Positions 1-7,860 of a stretch of 14,114 nucleotides of DNA are shown one piece after another. The stretch spans positions 1 through 14,114 of the forward strand of contig NW_014012182.1 in the NCBI RefSeq assembly GCF_000611645.1, in the 5' to 3' direction. Position 1 is the stretch's first letter. Every line of letters starts with the position of its first letter. The DNA is from Monoraphidium neglectum (taxonomy: Eukaryota; Chlorophyta; Chlorophyceae; Sphaeropleales; Selenastraceae). Made by a program: the position numbers and the translations under genes. The notes below the pieces were generated by a model. That model ran no database searches and was not told the origin of the DNA. It saw only the letters and a list, made by a program, of their open reading frames with translations.

Positions 1-211
1 ATGCGGGGCTGGCTCAGACGCGCGCGCGGCAGCGCATGCGGCCCAGCAGCAGGCCGGGCGAGACCGCGCTAACCTGGCCCCTCACAAGCCTCGCCTGTGC
101 ACCCCCCAGCGGTCACTCTTTGGCCGGGCCCCACGGAACCCCAAGCCCCAAAAGGCTCCGCCAGGGGGGGCCCCGCCAAGGCAGCTCCGCCTACAGAAAG
201 CGGCCACCCAC
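1..211 (-). other. Intron of the histidine phosphatase gene, running off the left edge
   Basis: The donor on the minus strand reads GTGGGT just after the codon for Phe283 plus one base. No acceptor followed by a recognisable next exon is visible down to position 1. The frame that continues from the exon ends in a stop and has no family resemblance. I treat the whole stretch as intron; a poorly conserved exon could be hidden here. Confidence 0.55.
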
Positions 212-2001
212 CAAAGTCCTGCTCCCGCAGCTGCACCTCCTCCTGCATCCCCGCGATCTGGTCCGGCGCGAACGCCGCGCGTATGCCCTCGTATGTCTGG
301 CGGCTGCGGAGGTAGGGGCTGCAGTAGAAGTACAGGCGGTATGCAGTGCGGCCGCGGCCGGCGCCGGCGCCGGTGGCGGCCTCCATGTGGGCGCGGATGG
401 CCGCGCCGGCGTCGTTGGCTTGCTGGTGGCCGTGAGGGGACTGCGGGGGAGGGGAACAGGCGCATGCGCGCGTGTGCGTGTGTGTGTGTGTGGGGGGGGG
501 TGTATAATTTACGTGTGTGTATTGGGGGGATGGTGGGCTAGAGGGGCGGTGTGCTCTGCGAGGGGGGAAGTATGCAAGGTGATGGACGGGTGCAAACGGC
601 TGCGGCCAGGGACGCAGACGGCCGCGTGAGCGTGCGGCCCTTGACGGTGCGCACGCCCTCGCAAAGCTGCCGAGTAAACCACGGACCGTGGCCCCGCCAA
701 CAGCCCCGCCGCCTTGCCACGGTCAACGACCGACATGCCCCCTCGCCGCTGCAGCCGCCGCGCCCTCGGCCGTGCCGCTCGGCGCTGCAGCACCATAACC
801 CTGGGCGAAAATCGAAACCCTGATAAGGCGCCCACCAGCGCCACCATGGGGTCTGGCACGTATGTGTACTTGTTGGCATCGACGTTGCCCTCAGACTCTT
901 GAGGGGGCGGGGCAGGGGGGGGATTGAGTGGAGGGGGCCATCCTGTTGAGGAAGGGGCATGTATGCTGCACAGACACGCAGGACGGGGAGGGGCATCTAG
1001 GAAGGCGAGCAGGCGGGCAGGCAGGCGAGCAGGCAGGCAGGCGGGCGGGCGGGCAGGTCGGCGGGCAGGCAGGCAGGTGCGCTTTTGCCCGGGCCTCACC
1101 AGCGTGCCGCACGAGGATTATGCGTTTTGGCAGCACTCGCAGGTCCGAGGGGATAGCCACGCTGCAGCAGCACGACGGATCGGGGCCGCGGACGAGGGGG
1201 GGGAGGTAAAGCATCTAGGCATGAAGTGGTCACGGCAGCTACGGGGGCGAGGAAGGGTGGCCGCGGTCCCACTGCGCTTCACCCGTGAAGGGGATCGCTG
1301 GCAGGTAGTGTAGGGCCGTCGCGCTTCACTGCAGTGGCCGGGCCCCCGCCGCGCCCGCGGCCGATCGGCTCTCCAGGACCGCCCCTGCGAACGACAGGCA
1401 TGGACACTCGCCGCGGTGCCGCGTGCGCGGGCCCAGCGCTCGGCGCCTGCCAGGCGCATTGCACGACCGTGCCCAGGCCCACGCGCCTTGATGTGCTGTG
1501 ATACCTCCAATCCGGTTGCCCCAGGATCCGCCTGTCAGCCAACGCCGCCAGCTGCACGTCAAACGGCCGCAGCGGCGGGCTGCCCACGGCGCCGCCGCGC
1601 GGCGAGGACGGCCCGGGGGACGCCGACGCCGGCGCAGGCGCGGCCGCGGCCGACTGCGCGGCGCGCAGCTCGCGGATCGCGGCAGCCTGCGCTCCGAGCG
1701 CGCGCTGCTGCGCCTCTACAACCGCCTTGAGGTCGGCCAGCTGCGCCCGCAGCTCGGAGACCTCATCGGCGCTGCCGCCGCCGCCGCTGCCGTTGCTCGC
1801 GCCGCCGCCGCGCGTGCTTGTGCTGCCAACTCCATTGGTTGAAGGTTCGTTTGCAGGAGCCTCGCCGTTGGGCGGGAGCAATGTGGGTTGCAAAGAATGT
1901 GGCTGCGGCTGGGGCTGCGGCTGGGGCTGCGGCTGGGGCTGCGGCTGGGGCTGCGGGGCACCGCCCGCTAAGGGTGGGTGCGCGATCGCGGCCTGCTGCA
2001 T
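212..2001 (-). CDS. Histidine phosphatase (phosphoglycerate mutase-like), 5' part; gene continues past the left edge
   Basis: Exons on the minus strand: 2001-1505, 1161-1100, 897-836 and 440-212; reading frames agree at every join (283 complete codons). Residues 176-191 carry the family signature LPKRIILVRHAESEGN, with the phospho-accepting His at 185. Residues 246-256 (YCSPYLRSRQT) hold the second conserved arginine region, and residues 278-284 read LREQDFG. This order matches the plant At3g05170 / yeast Det1 branch of the histidine phosphatase superfamily; the substrate is unknown. Residues 1-165 are an added N-terminal region: a Pro-Gln repeat (about 15-34), a Gly/Ser linker, and a probable coiled coil (about 78-118) containing ELRAQLADLKAVVEAQQRAL. 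The start at 2001 is preferred, although an in-frame ATG at 2145 would add 48 Arg/Ala-rich residues that could be a targeting peptide. The exon after REQDFG, usually continuing NFQ, is not visible in 1-211. Family confidence is high; the start is uncertain. Confidence 0.85.
441..835 (-). other. 395-bp intron of the histidine phosphatase gene, with a CA repeat beside the acceptor
   Basis: The donor reads CTG|GTGGGC and the acceptor CCCCCGCAG|TCC, both on the minus strand and in phase 0. A C8 run and a CA/CG dinucleotide tract lie 20-60 bases upstream of the acceptor. Nothing coding was recognised inside. Confidence 0.75.
461..501. repeat. GT/GC dinucleotide tract followed by a G-run (intronic)
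   Basis: Alternating CGCATGCGCGCGTGTGCG passes into (TG)n and then a run of ten G on the plus strand. On the minus strand it reads C-run, CA repeat, CG repeat, ending about 20 bases before the exon acceptor at 441. Confidence 0.85.
1003..1077. repeat. Imperfect GGCA/GGCG tetranucleotide repeat (intronic)
   Basis: Repeated GCAG/GCGG tetramers with interruptions (GGCAGGCGAGCAGGCAGGCA and similar) lie in the 202-bp intron 898-1099 of the histidine phosphatase gene. On the sense (minus) strand this is a long pyrimidine-rich CCTGCCTG array. Confidence 0.8.
1162..1504 (-). other. 343-bp first visible intron of the histidine phosphatase gene
   Basis: The donor is TTGGAG|GTATCA, an unusual GTATC rather than GTGAG. 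The acceptor is GCTGCAG|CGTGGC. The phase-2 join gives GQPDW-S-VAIPSDLRVLPKR, leading straight into the catalytic motif. A GTGGGC donor 20 bases further in is more typical but has the wrong phase for this acceptor. Nothing else was recognised inside. Confidence 0.6.
1900..1958. repeat. 12-bp tandem repeat encoding Pro-Gln
   Basis: The unit GGCTGCGGCTGG is repeated head to tail on the plus strand. On the minus strand it encodes the alternating Pro-Gln stretch near the N-terminus of the histidine phosphatase. Codons alternate in a regular way, so the DNA period is longer than the protein period. Confidence 0.9.
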
Positions 2002-2116
2002 GTCCGCTGCACCTGCTCTGCAGCAGGTGCCGAGCCGCGCGCAACCAGCCCGCGGCGCGGTCGGGATGGCACAGCTTCTCGCAAGGCGCACACAGGTGGC
2101 CTTGGAGTGATGCTGC

Positions 2117-2127
2117 GATATATTACG
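2117..2127 (-). promoter_or_regulatory. TATA-like sequence upstream of the histidine phosphatase start
   Basis: The minus strand reads TAATATATCGC about 115-125 bases upstream of the ATG at 2001. If it acts as a TATA box, transcription would begin downstream of the alternative ATG at 2145, favouring the 2001 start. A second candidate, TCTATAGC, lies near 2192-2199 and would leave both ATGs in the transcript. This is inference from sequence only. Confidence 0.3.
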
Positions 2128-2740
2128 AGGGTGGGCAGCGCGCATCGAGCCTGCAAACGTGCGCCGTGTTGAAGTGGGGGCAGCGTATGTGCTATAGATT
2201 GCTGTTTACAAATGTAGGTTTATAATGCGAAACATACCGCCGTTGAAAGCTGCGAGGAATCGATACTGTAGACTGGTGAGTCGGCACACCGTGGCTGCTT
2301 GTACTGAGCAGGATAATGATACATGCACTATCGCGAGCGTTAGATTACTGATTCTCCTGTCCTCGTGCCAACTCTAGCCCCTGGACAGGACCAGGACCTG
2401 AGGCACCATAGAGGGTTGAGGCAGCTGCTTCAAGCGCAGCTGCTGAGAGAGCTGCTGCTGCCCCTGCTCTCCCACACCCCTCATCCGAGTGCCACGAGAC
2501 CAGCACCCGCGGCCAAGCAGCTGGCTTTACCCTCTTCGCCAACGCTCACACCCGCCTCGCAGATGGGCCGACCCCGCTGCTGGAGCCATGTGCACAATCA
2601 CCCCACTTGGCACCCGAGCACCCGCCGCACGGTGGATGGGATGCCCATTTGCTGGGCAAGCTCGGAACTGTGTGTGCACTGCCAACCATGATGATGCTTT
2701 TGACTTCAGGCGCTTCTGAGACACCGTGCATCTTTGGTGG

Positions 2741-2745
2741 TTACA
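2741..2745 (-). terminator. Candidate polyadenylation signal (TGTAA) of the PhlG-like gene
   Basis: TGTAA, the usual chlorophyte polyadenylation signal, occurs here on the minus strand. I see no earlier copy on that strand after the stop at 3197. This implies a 3' UTR of roughly 450 bases, plausible for a green alga, but a 5-base motif is weak evidence by itself. Confidence 0.35.
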
Positions 2746-3196
2746 CCGCAGCAAAACGGACACAAAAGGAACTGCAGCGCGCGCACTTCAGCGCGACAAG
2801 TGGGCAATGCGGGTTGCTTGAGGGCTTGGGAGGGGCCCCCTGCGCCCAAACGCCGCGCGTCGCTAGACGCCGGCAGGGCGGCCCGCCTTTGCTGGTGATG
2901 CATCTCGGACAATGCAGTTTGCCGGTGAATATGAATTGAATGGTTTTGAGACCAGAGGGCCCTGGGGGGTTGCGCAAAAGCTGGTGTGACCCTCAGAAGT
3001 GAGAAGTAGGTCACGAGGGAATCAGGAACATGGCAGTGTAACTTCTAACACGCACAGGGACGCAGCCCTGCAAACAGGCCCGCAGAGCGGGGCGGAGAGC
3101 GGCGTGCAAGCGGGCGAAGGGGGGCAATCAGCAACCCCCGTTCGCGGGCTGGATCCGCCGCTCCCAGTCCCACCCTACCCCGTGCGGCCCCGGCGC

Positions 3197-3521
3197 TCAG
3201 CCGAAACGGGAGGCGCTGTCGCCCTTGCGGCTGTACTCCCCGACTGCAGAGGGGATGGCCAGCTTGACGGCCGTCTTGACAATGGTGTTGGGGTCAAAGG
3301 TGTTGACCGCGGCGATGGCGGTGTTGGCGCTCTTGGTGAGGCCCGCAATCTGCGAGTTGGCGTTGAGGGTGAGGCCGGTGGCGAGGGCCCCGGGGATGGC
3401 AGAGGCCACCTTCTTGATACCGGCGACGCTGGTGAGGGCGGTGCGGTTGAAGGGCATCATAAGCTCGGTGAGGCCGATGACGTTGGGGGCCTTGGACGTC
3501 ATGAAGGGGCCGTAGTTCAGC
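3197..3521 (-). other. C-terminal exon of the PhlG-like protein: extra 107-residue module
   Basis: This exon encodes residues 352-458. It opens LNYGPFMTSKAPNVIGLTEL and then becomes Ala/Thr/Asn/Val-rich (for example AIPGALATGLTLNANSQIAG), with few charged residues. It ends SRKGDSASRFG. It lies past the HxxxE motif, the last catalytic landmark of the family. I recognise no domain. It contains one sequon at Asn376. There is no GPI-like or transmembrane tail and no KDEL-type retention signal. Confidence 0.75.
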
Positions 3522-5728
3522 CTGGGGTTTGGGGTTGGGGTGTGGTGGGGCAGAGGTTTGAGGATGGGGTTTGGGAATGTTCTCTCAAAAGAGAGCGACG
3601 TGGGCACATTCCAGGTCGGGACGGAGGCGGTCAGGGGCGACTTTGTGCAATCATCAGGAGAGCAAAGAAGGGGGCGCCTGCTCGGCTGTCACGACCTGCC
3701 ACTGCGCGCCGCACGCAGTGTTGGCGCCTCCCCGTCCTGCCTCCCAACAAACTGCACTGCGTTGGGAAGCCCCCATCGTCCAGACCCCCGCCCCTCACCT
3801 GGGCACGAAGCTGCCGATGGCGTCGCCGACGGCAAACATGCCCTGCAGGTGCGGGAAGCGGTGCCACACCTGCGGCAGGAAGAACCTGAACATGGAGAAC
3901 TCCTCCACCACGTGGCGCGTGATGGCGTTGAGCGACCGAGTGAACTCGCTGCCGGGCACGTTGCCGCCGGGGGCGTAGTCGTCAAACGTCTTCTTGACCA
4001 GGTTCTCGTTGACGATGACGGCGGCCTCAGCAGGGGCGCCCTTGGAGGGGTCCTCGGGGTCGTAGCCGACGGGGGCGGCGCCCATGATGAGTTCATTGTC
4101 GATCTTGAGGCCTTGGGGGGTGTCCTTGAAGTTGACGGTGAGGGTCCAGGCCTGCAGGCCGGCTGTGTTGACGGTGATGACGATACGCTTCTTCAGGAAG
4201 TTGGAGACCAGGTCCTCAACTGGGAGGTTTTGCGGGGAGAGAGCAGCGCAGGGTTGAGGCCAGCGCGGGTTGGCGAGGGTTGATGGCGAGCCGAGGCTCG
4301 GCTGTGCTGGGGCTGCGGGCTGGGAGCGATGGTGCTGGCGACTGTGCTTTGCGATTCGGACCAACGGTTGCTGAAGCCCTCTCGACTGATTGGAGCCCCG
4401 CTTCACAAGCTGGGGGCCCAATGCTGGCCGCAGCGAACGACCCGCCACCCGAGGAATGCCAGCTGCCGCTGGCTGCGGATTAGCACGCCAGTCGCCGACC
4501 GGGCGCTGCTCACCGTGGAACCAGGTGTCGGTCTCAAACTCTGTCAGGTTCTCCTGGCCTGGCAGGTTGCGGTAGTGCTCGTGGATGAGGGTGTAGAGGC
4601 CCAGGGTGCCGATGTTGGCAGTGGACGGCGCAATCATGTTGGAGGCCTGGGGGCGGGCGCGGCAAGGGGGAGGGGAGCGGCGGTTGCACGTCCGTCAGAA
4701 GCTTGGCGGGCGAGAATGCCAGCGACGCGGCAGCGGGTTGCAAGGTAGGCTGGGGCGGCTGTTGCGCCAGCCCACACTTTGTGCGGACCCTCATCGCCCC
4801 TTTGCACTGCCGCCAGCATCCCGCAAACACCTGAGGGAGTCACCCATTCATGCAGCCCGCGCCCCCTGTGCCCCCCTCGACCCCCCTGTTCCCCCCCTTT
4901 CTGTGCTGCCCCGGCCAACCGCCCCTCAAAAGGCTCACCATGATGTGGTCCAGGGGGTGCCACAGGTGGTACCAGAACCACATCTTGCCCTCAAACTCGA
5001 GGTACTGGGGGTACATGGGGCTGAACAGCCAGAACACCATGTTGGCCGTGACGTTGGGCTGCGCGGGGATGTCGACGGTGCGGTGGATGCTGCCCACCTC
5101 GTCGACCCACTGGTGGACCTTGGCCTCGCGGCCGGCGCACCAGAGGGGGCCCCAGTTCAGGGGCGCGGGGATCTTGGTGTTGAGGCAGCCCACATCCTTG
5201 ACCTGCACGCGTGGGAGGGTTGGTCACAAAGGGGGAGGGGTGTTGGCAAGTGTGGATGGATGGCTGTGCAGAGTGGAGGCGTGTGCGTGCAACGTCATCG
5301 AAGCTGCCTGCCGTTGCTGGCGCGGCCGCGCGCCCTCTCACAACTTAGTGGTGTGCCCAGGGGCAGGCGCGGGCTGGGATCAAGGCACACTGCGCTCGAC
5401 GGATTTCAAGCTGTACTGCCTGGCATCCTCTCCCTTGCTGCAGCCCAACAACGGCGCTCGCGCCCGCGTCTCTGCGGCGCGTCCTCGCTCTCACCTCGAC
5501 CTTCGGGGTCGCCTTGCCAGGCGCCTTGACGACAAACTCGCCGCGCACCAGCTTGCCTGGCAGGCTGCTGAAGCCCCGGATGGTGCCTTGGTTGATTAGG
5601 TTGTTGTTAAGCGTCTTGACGGTCACGTTGCGCTTGGGGATGGGGAAGGCCGGCTGTGTGTAGCCGCCCCACGCGGCTGCGCTCCCCACCAGCAGGGCAG
5701 CGACCACCGCAAACGCGGCGAGGCGCAT
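3197..5728 (-). CDS. Secreted PhlG-like (phloretin/DAPG hydrolase family) putative metal-dependent hydrolase
   Basis: Five minus-strand exons, 5728-5495, 5202-4939, 4646-4514, 4219-3799 and 3521-3197, join in frame (phases 0, 0, 1, 2) to give 458 residues and a TGA stop. Residues 1-19 form a signal peptide with a hydrophobic core ending GSAAA before Trp20. The start has A at -3. Sequons at 34, 128, 199 and 376 fit passage through the secretory pathway. Residues 153-166 (WFWYHLWHPLDHIM), LYTLIHEHYRN (183-193) and RHVVEEF (312-318, HxxxE with His313/Glu317) followed by FLPQVW resemble the zinc-site regions of PhlG-type hydrolases. Those enzymes cleave the carbon-carbon bond between an aromatic ring and an acyl group. 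Residues 352-458 lie beyond the usual domain of about 290 residues. The exon structure is well supported; the family call is from memory of motifs, and the substrate is unknown. Confidence 0.8.
5669..5728 (-). other. Signal peptide of the PhlG-like protein
   Basis: The N-terminus MRLAAFAVVAALLVGSAAAW has one basic residue, a hydrophobic stretch of about 12 residues and an A-A-A cleavage context, so cleavage is predicted after residue 19. This points to entry into the endoplasmic reticulum and a secreted, vacuolar or cell-wall location. Confidence 0.85.
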
Positions 5729-5931
5729 CGTGGCGAGATAGCCTCGGGTTGCGCCCAGTGAGCGGTGTCTGAACAAGCAAGGACCTGAAGGAAGTGCAAA
5801 GGGGGCGTGCAACACGTGCAGGGTTGAGTTCACGCTTGCAGTGGCTCGCAGGCCCTGGGGGCTGATACAGTACGGCGGCAGCGCAGCACCCATGCAACGC
5901 ATCAAGCAGGGCGTACACACGCATGAATACT

Positions 5932-5942
5932 GTTTTGTATAC
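5932..5942 (-). promoter_or_regulatory. TATA-like element GTATACAAAAC upstream of the PhlG-like gene
   Basis: It lies on the minus strand 204 bases upstream of the ATG at 5728, oriented toward the gene. A near-identical 11-mer faces the HAC gene at 7682-7692. Function as a core promoter element is inferred only. Confidence 0.3.
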
Positions 5943-6300
5943 GAGTGCGAAGCATTGTAGGCGGGGCTCTTTGATGTGGGCGGCTCACCAGTCTCGCTCA
6001 CAGTGCACGAAGGCCAGGGCCCTACGCTTGGCGTACGACTACGAGATTGCAACTACGATTTGCAATAAACATAAAGCCGTCTTAATCTGATTTAATAGGG
6101 GTAGAACACCGGCCAGGTTTCGACGGATGGTTTTCGGAACTCGAGCGGCGCGCCGGGTGACACGGCTAGCCCCAGCCGGGAGATCTAGAATTATCAAAAA
6201 CATCTGTTTGATCTGATATCTGCGTGCTATGTAAAGTAGCCCCCACGACACGGCCACTTGCACCCATGGGTCGAGCAGACGCAGCTAGCGTGTTTTCACA

Positions 6301-6318
6301 CCCCCGCTGACGCGGGGG
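6301..6318. repeat. GC hairpin: CCCCCGC-TGAC-GCGGGGG
   Basis: A perfect 7-bp stem of only G and C with a 4-base loop lies in the middle of the divergent intergenic region. It has no U-run and no adjacent gene end, so it is not a terminator in the bacterial sense. Confidence 0.75.
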
Positions 6319-6929
6319 CTTATGCATCAAACAGGGCAAGTGTGATCTGTCATGAAAAGGGTGGGCTTGGTTGACGCATGTGTACTACGCGCGCCCTGTG
6401 TCTGGGAGCTTCGCGTGCTGCTGCCGGCTGTACACCAGGTGCGTGCAACTTCCGCGCCTGCTTGCAAGGTCCACAGTTGGGCGGCTGTTTCCCACACGGG
6501 CTGGGGTCCACCAACCAAGCTGCGTCTGCATGCATATGTGTCACAAAAATTTCATCAACACGCAAAGAATGCCCATGCATTCAATGCTTTGAGCAGCTGG
6601 TCCACCCTTAACCCCGGGCTGCCAGCCAGGCGGGACCTCAGGCCTCAGGCTTGGGCAGTGGCACTGCGGCAGCACTTGAGATGAGCCATGCTTCAGCAGT
6701 CGCTTTGAGCCGCCCCTTGATGCTGTCAGCCCCGCCCGTTCTCCACATTTCTCTGGCATGTGGCGGCAGATGTAAGTAGGCGCGTGTCAGCCATGTGTCC
6801 CACCCACCTCCCGAGGCTTCAGCAGGGCTGTCAGTGCCCTGCGCACGGGCGCGCACCTTGGACAGGATCACATACGGGCTACGGCAGGTGTGCTCATGTG
6901 TATTAGTTTGAAGTGCGTTGTGCTAGGAT

Positions 6930-7247
6930 TTGTATGTTGTGTGTGCGTGTGAGTGTTGTGTTGCATTGTGTTGCGCCATATTGTGCTGTGTGTGGGTGCG
7001 TGCGTGCGCATGTGTTTGTGTTTGTGTTTGTGTTTGTGTGTGCGTGTGTTTGTGTGTGTGCGTGTGCGTGTGCGTGTGTGTGCGTGTGCGTGTGCGTGTG
7101 CGTGTGCGTGTGCGTGTGCGTGTGCGTGTGCGTGTGCGTATGCGTATGCGTATGCGTGTGCGTGTGCGTATGCATGTGCGTGTGCGTGTGCGTGTGTGTG
7201 TGCGTGTGCCTGTGCGCGCGTGCGCGTGCGTGCGTGCGTGCGTGCGC
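6930..7247. repeat. Complex GT/GC microsatellite, about 320 bp
   Basis: The plus strand is almost purely alternating purine-pyrimidine. It changes register along its length: TTTGTG hexamers (about 7015-7038), TGTGCG hexamers (about 7060-7138), a few TATGCG variants (about 7137-7172), further TGTGCG, and finally TGCG tetramers (about 7220-7247). It is outside any gene, about 0.6 kb upstream of the HAC start. Confidence 0.95.
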
Positions 7248-7681
7248 TCTCGTTTGGAGGGGGAGGGGGCGGTGCACAAGCCAGGTCAAGCTGATCCCCC
7301 CTATCAAAGGGTTGTGCATGCGAGAACCGCGGTCTCGGTCCATCACTAAGGCCGGACAGTTGCAACCACCGCAGGCTGCAAGTACAAGGTGGCTGCATCA
7401 ACCGATGTGGCAGCTGGGCAGCACTCGAGTGTTGGCTGGATGGACGCCGTTGACAGCGGCGCGCTTTGGTGTGTTGGAAGCAGGGCACAGTGGCACTCTG
7501 GTGTTGAGATGATATAGACGGCGTTAGCACACAACATATCAACCAGTAAGCTTTGCGGTGCGCCCACGCGCTGTCTGCGAGAGACATACAGTAGCCACTT
7601 CCCCTGCGAAAGCCATACCCCGCGATCCTATCACGCTCTGTCGTGGTTGTGACGTGGCTGAAGGGCTTTTTACTTTGTTCT

Positions 7682-7692
7682 GTATACCAAAC
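7682..7692 (+). promoter_or_regulatory. TATA-like element GTATACCAAAC upstream of HAC
   Basis: It lies 168 bases upstream of the proposed HAC ATG at 7861 and differs by one base from the element facing the PhlG-like gene. A core promoter role is inferred. Confidence 0.3.
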
Positions 7693-7860
7693 ACCTGAGG
7701 TCCTCCACAGCAAGACCATCTCGCTAGTCTCCAGTGCTCGAATAGAAGGACCAGGCGCAGCGGCCTCTGGATGGGGGCGAGATAGCATCCTAGTTGTTGT
7801 GACGCACGCCCTAGCGTGGGCGCGCAGGGCGAGAGCGACACCAAGAGCTTGCAAAGCAAG

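Larger units (their letters stand above)
2002..3196. other. Intergenic stretch between histidine phosphatase promoter and PhlG-like gene 3' end
   Basis: No convincing coding exon was found on either strand; open frames here lack family resemblance and splice context. The part from about 2165 to 2345 is clearly more AT-rich than its surroundings and probably belongs to the promoter of the minus-strand histidine phosphatase. The part from about 2740 to 3196 is probably the 3' untranslated region of the minus-strand hydrolase gene. Confidence 0.65.
5729..7860. other. Divergent intergenic region between the PhlG-like and HAC genes
   Basis: It contains no exon that I can support on either strand. 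It holds the 5' flanks of two genes transcribed away from each other. From left to right: a TATA-like element near 5937, an AT-richer patch (about 6045-6110), a weak inverted repeat ATCAAA/TTTGAT at 6193-6212, a palindrome and hairpin near 6262-6318, a GT/GC microsatellite (about 6930-7247) and a TATA-like element near 7687. Long open frames across the microsatellite are artefacts of its lack of stop codons. Confidence 0.7.

Noticed and set aside
2002..2145. N-terminal extension of the histidine phosphatase from the ATG at 2145
   Set aside because: It could be a targeting peptide, but the ATG context is weaker (T at -3), and a TATA-like sequence falls inside it. It is kept as an alternative start only.
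2607..3014. Open frames of about 100 codons on both strands
   Set aside because: No recognisable motif, splice partners or good start context; more likely 3' UTR and intergenic DNA.
3037..3041. TGTAA on the plus strand as a polyadenylation signal
   Set aside because: No plus-strand gene ends upstream of it; probably chance.
3522..5494. Four PhlG-like introns of nearly equal size (292, 292, 294 and 277 bp), suggesting introner elements
   Set aside because: Reading the sequences side by side showed no shared ends or internal similarity beyond splice sites, and phases differ. Similar length alone is not evidence.
3795..5529. Long plus-strand open frames opposite the PhlG-like gene
   Set aside because: They are shadows of a minus-strand gene whose exons join in frame and show recognisable motifs. 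The plus frames have neither.
6868..7854. Long open frames on both strands across the GT/GC microsatellite (His-Ala, Thr-His, Cys-Val repeats)
   Set aside because: They are artefacts of a repeat lacking stop codons; no family resemblance, no splice context.
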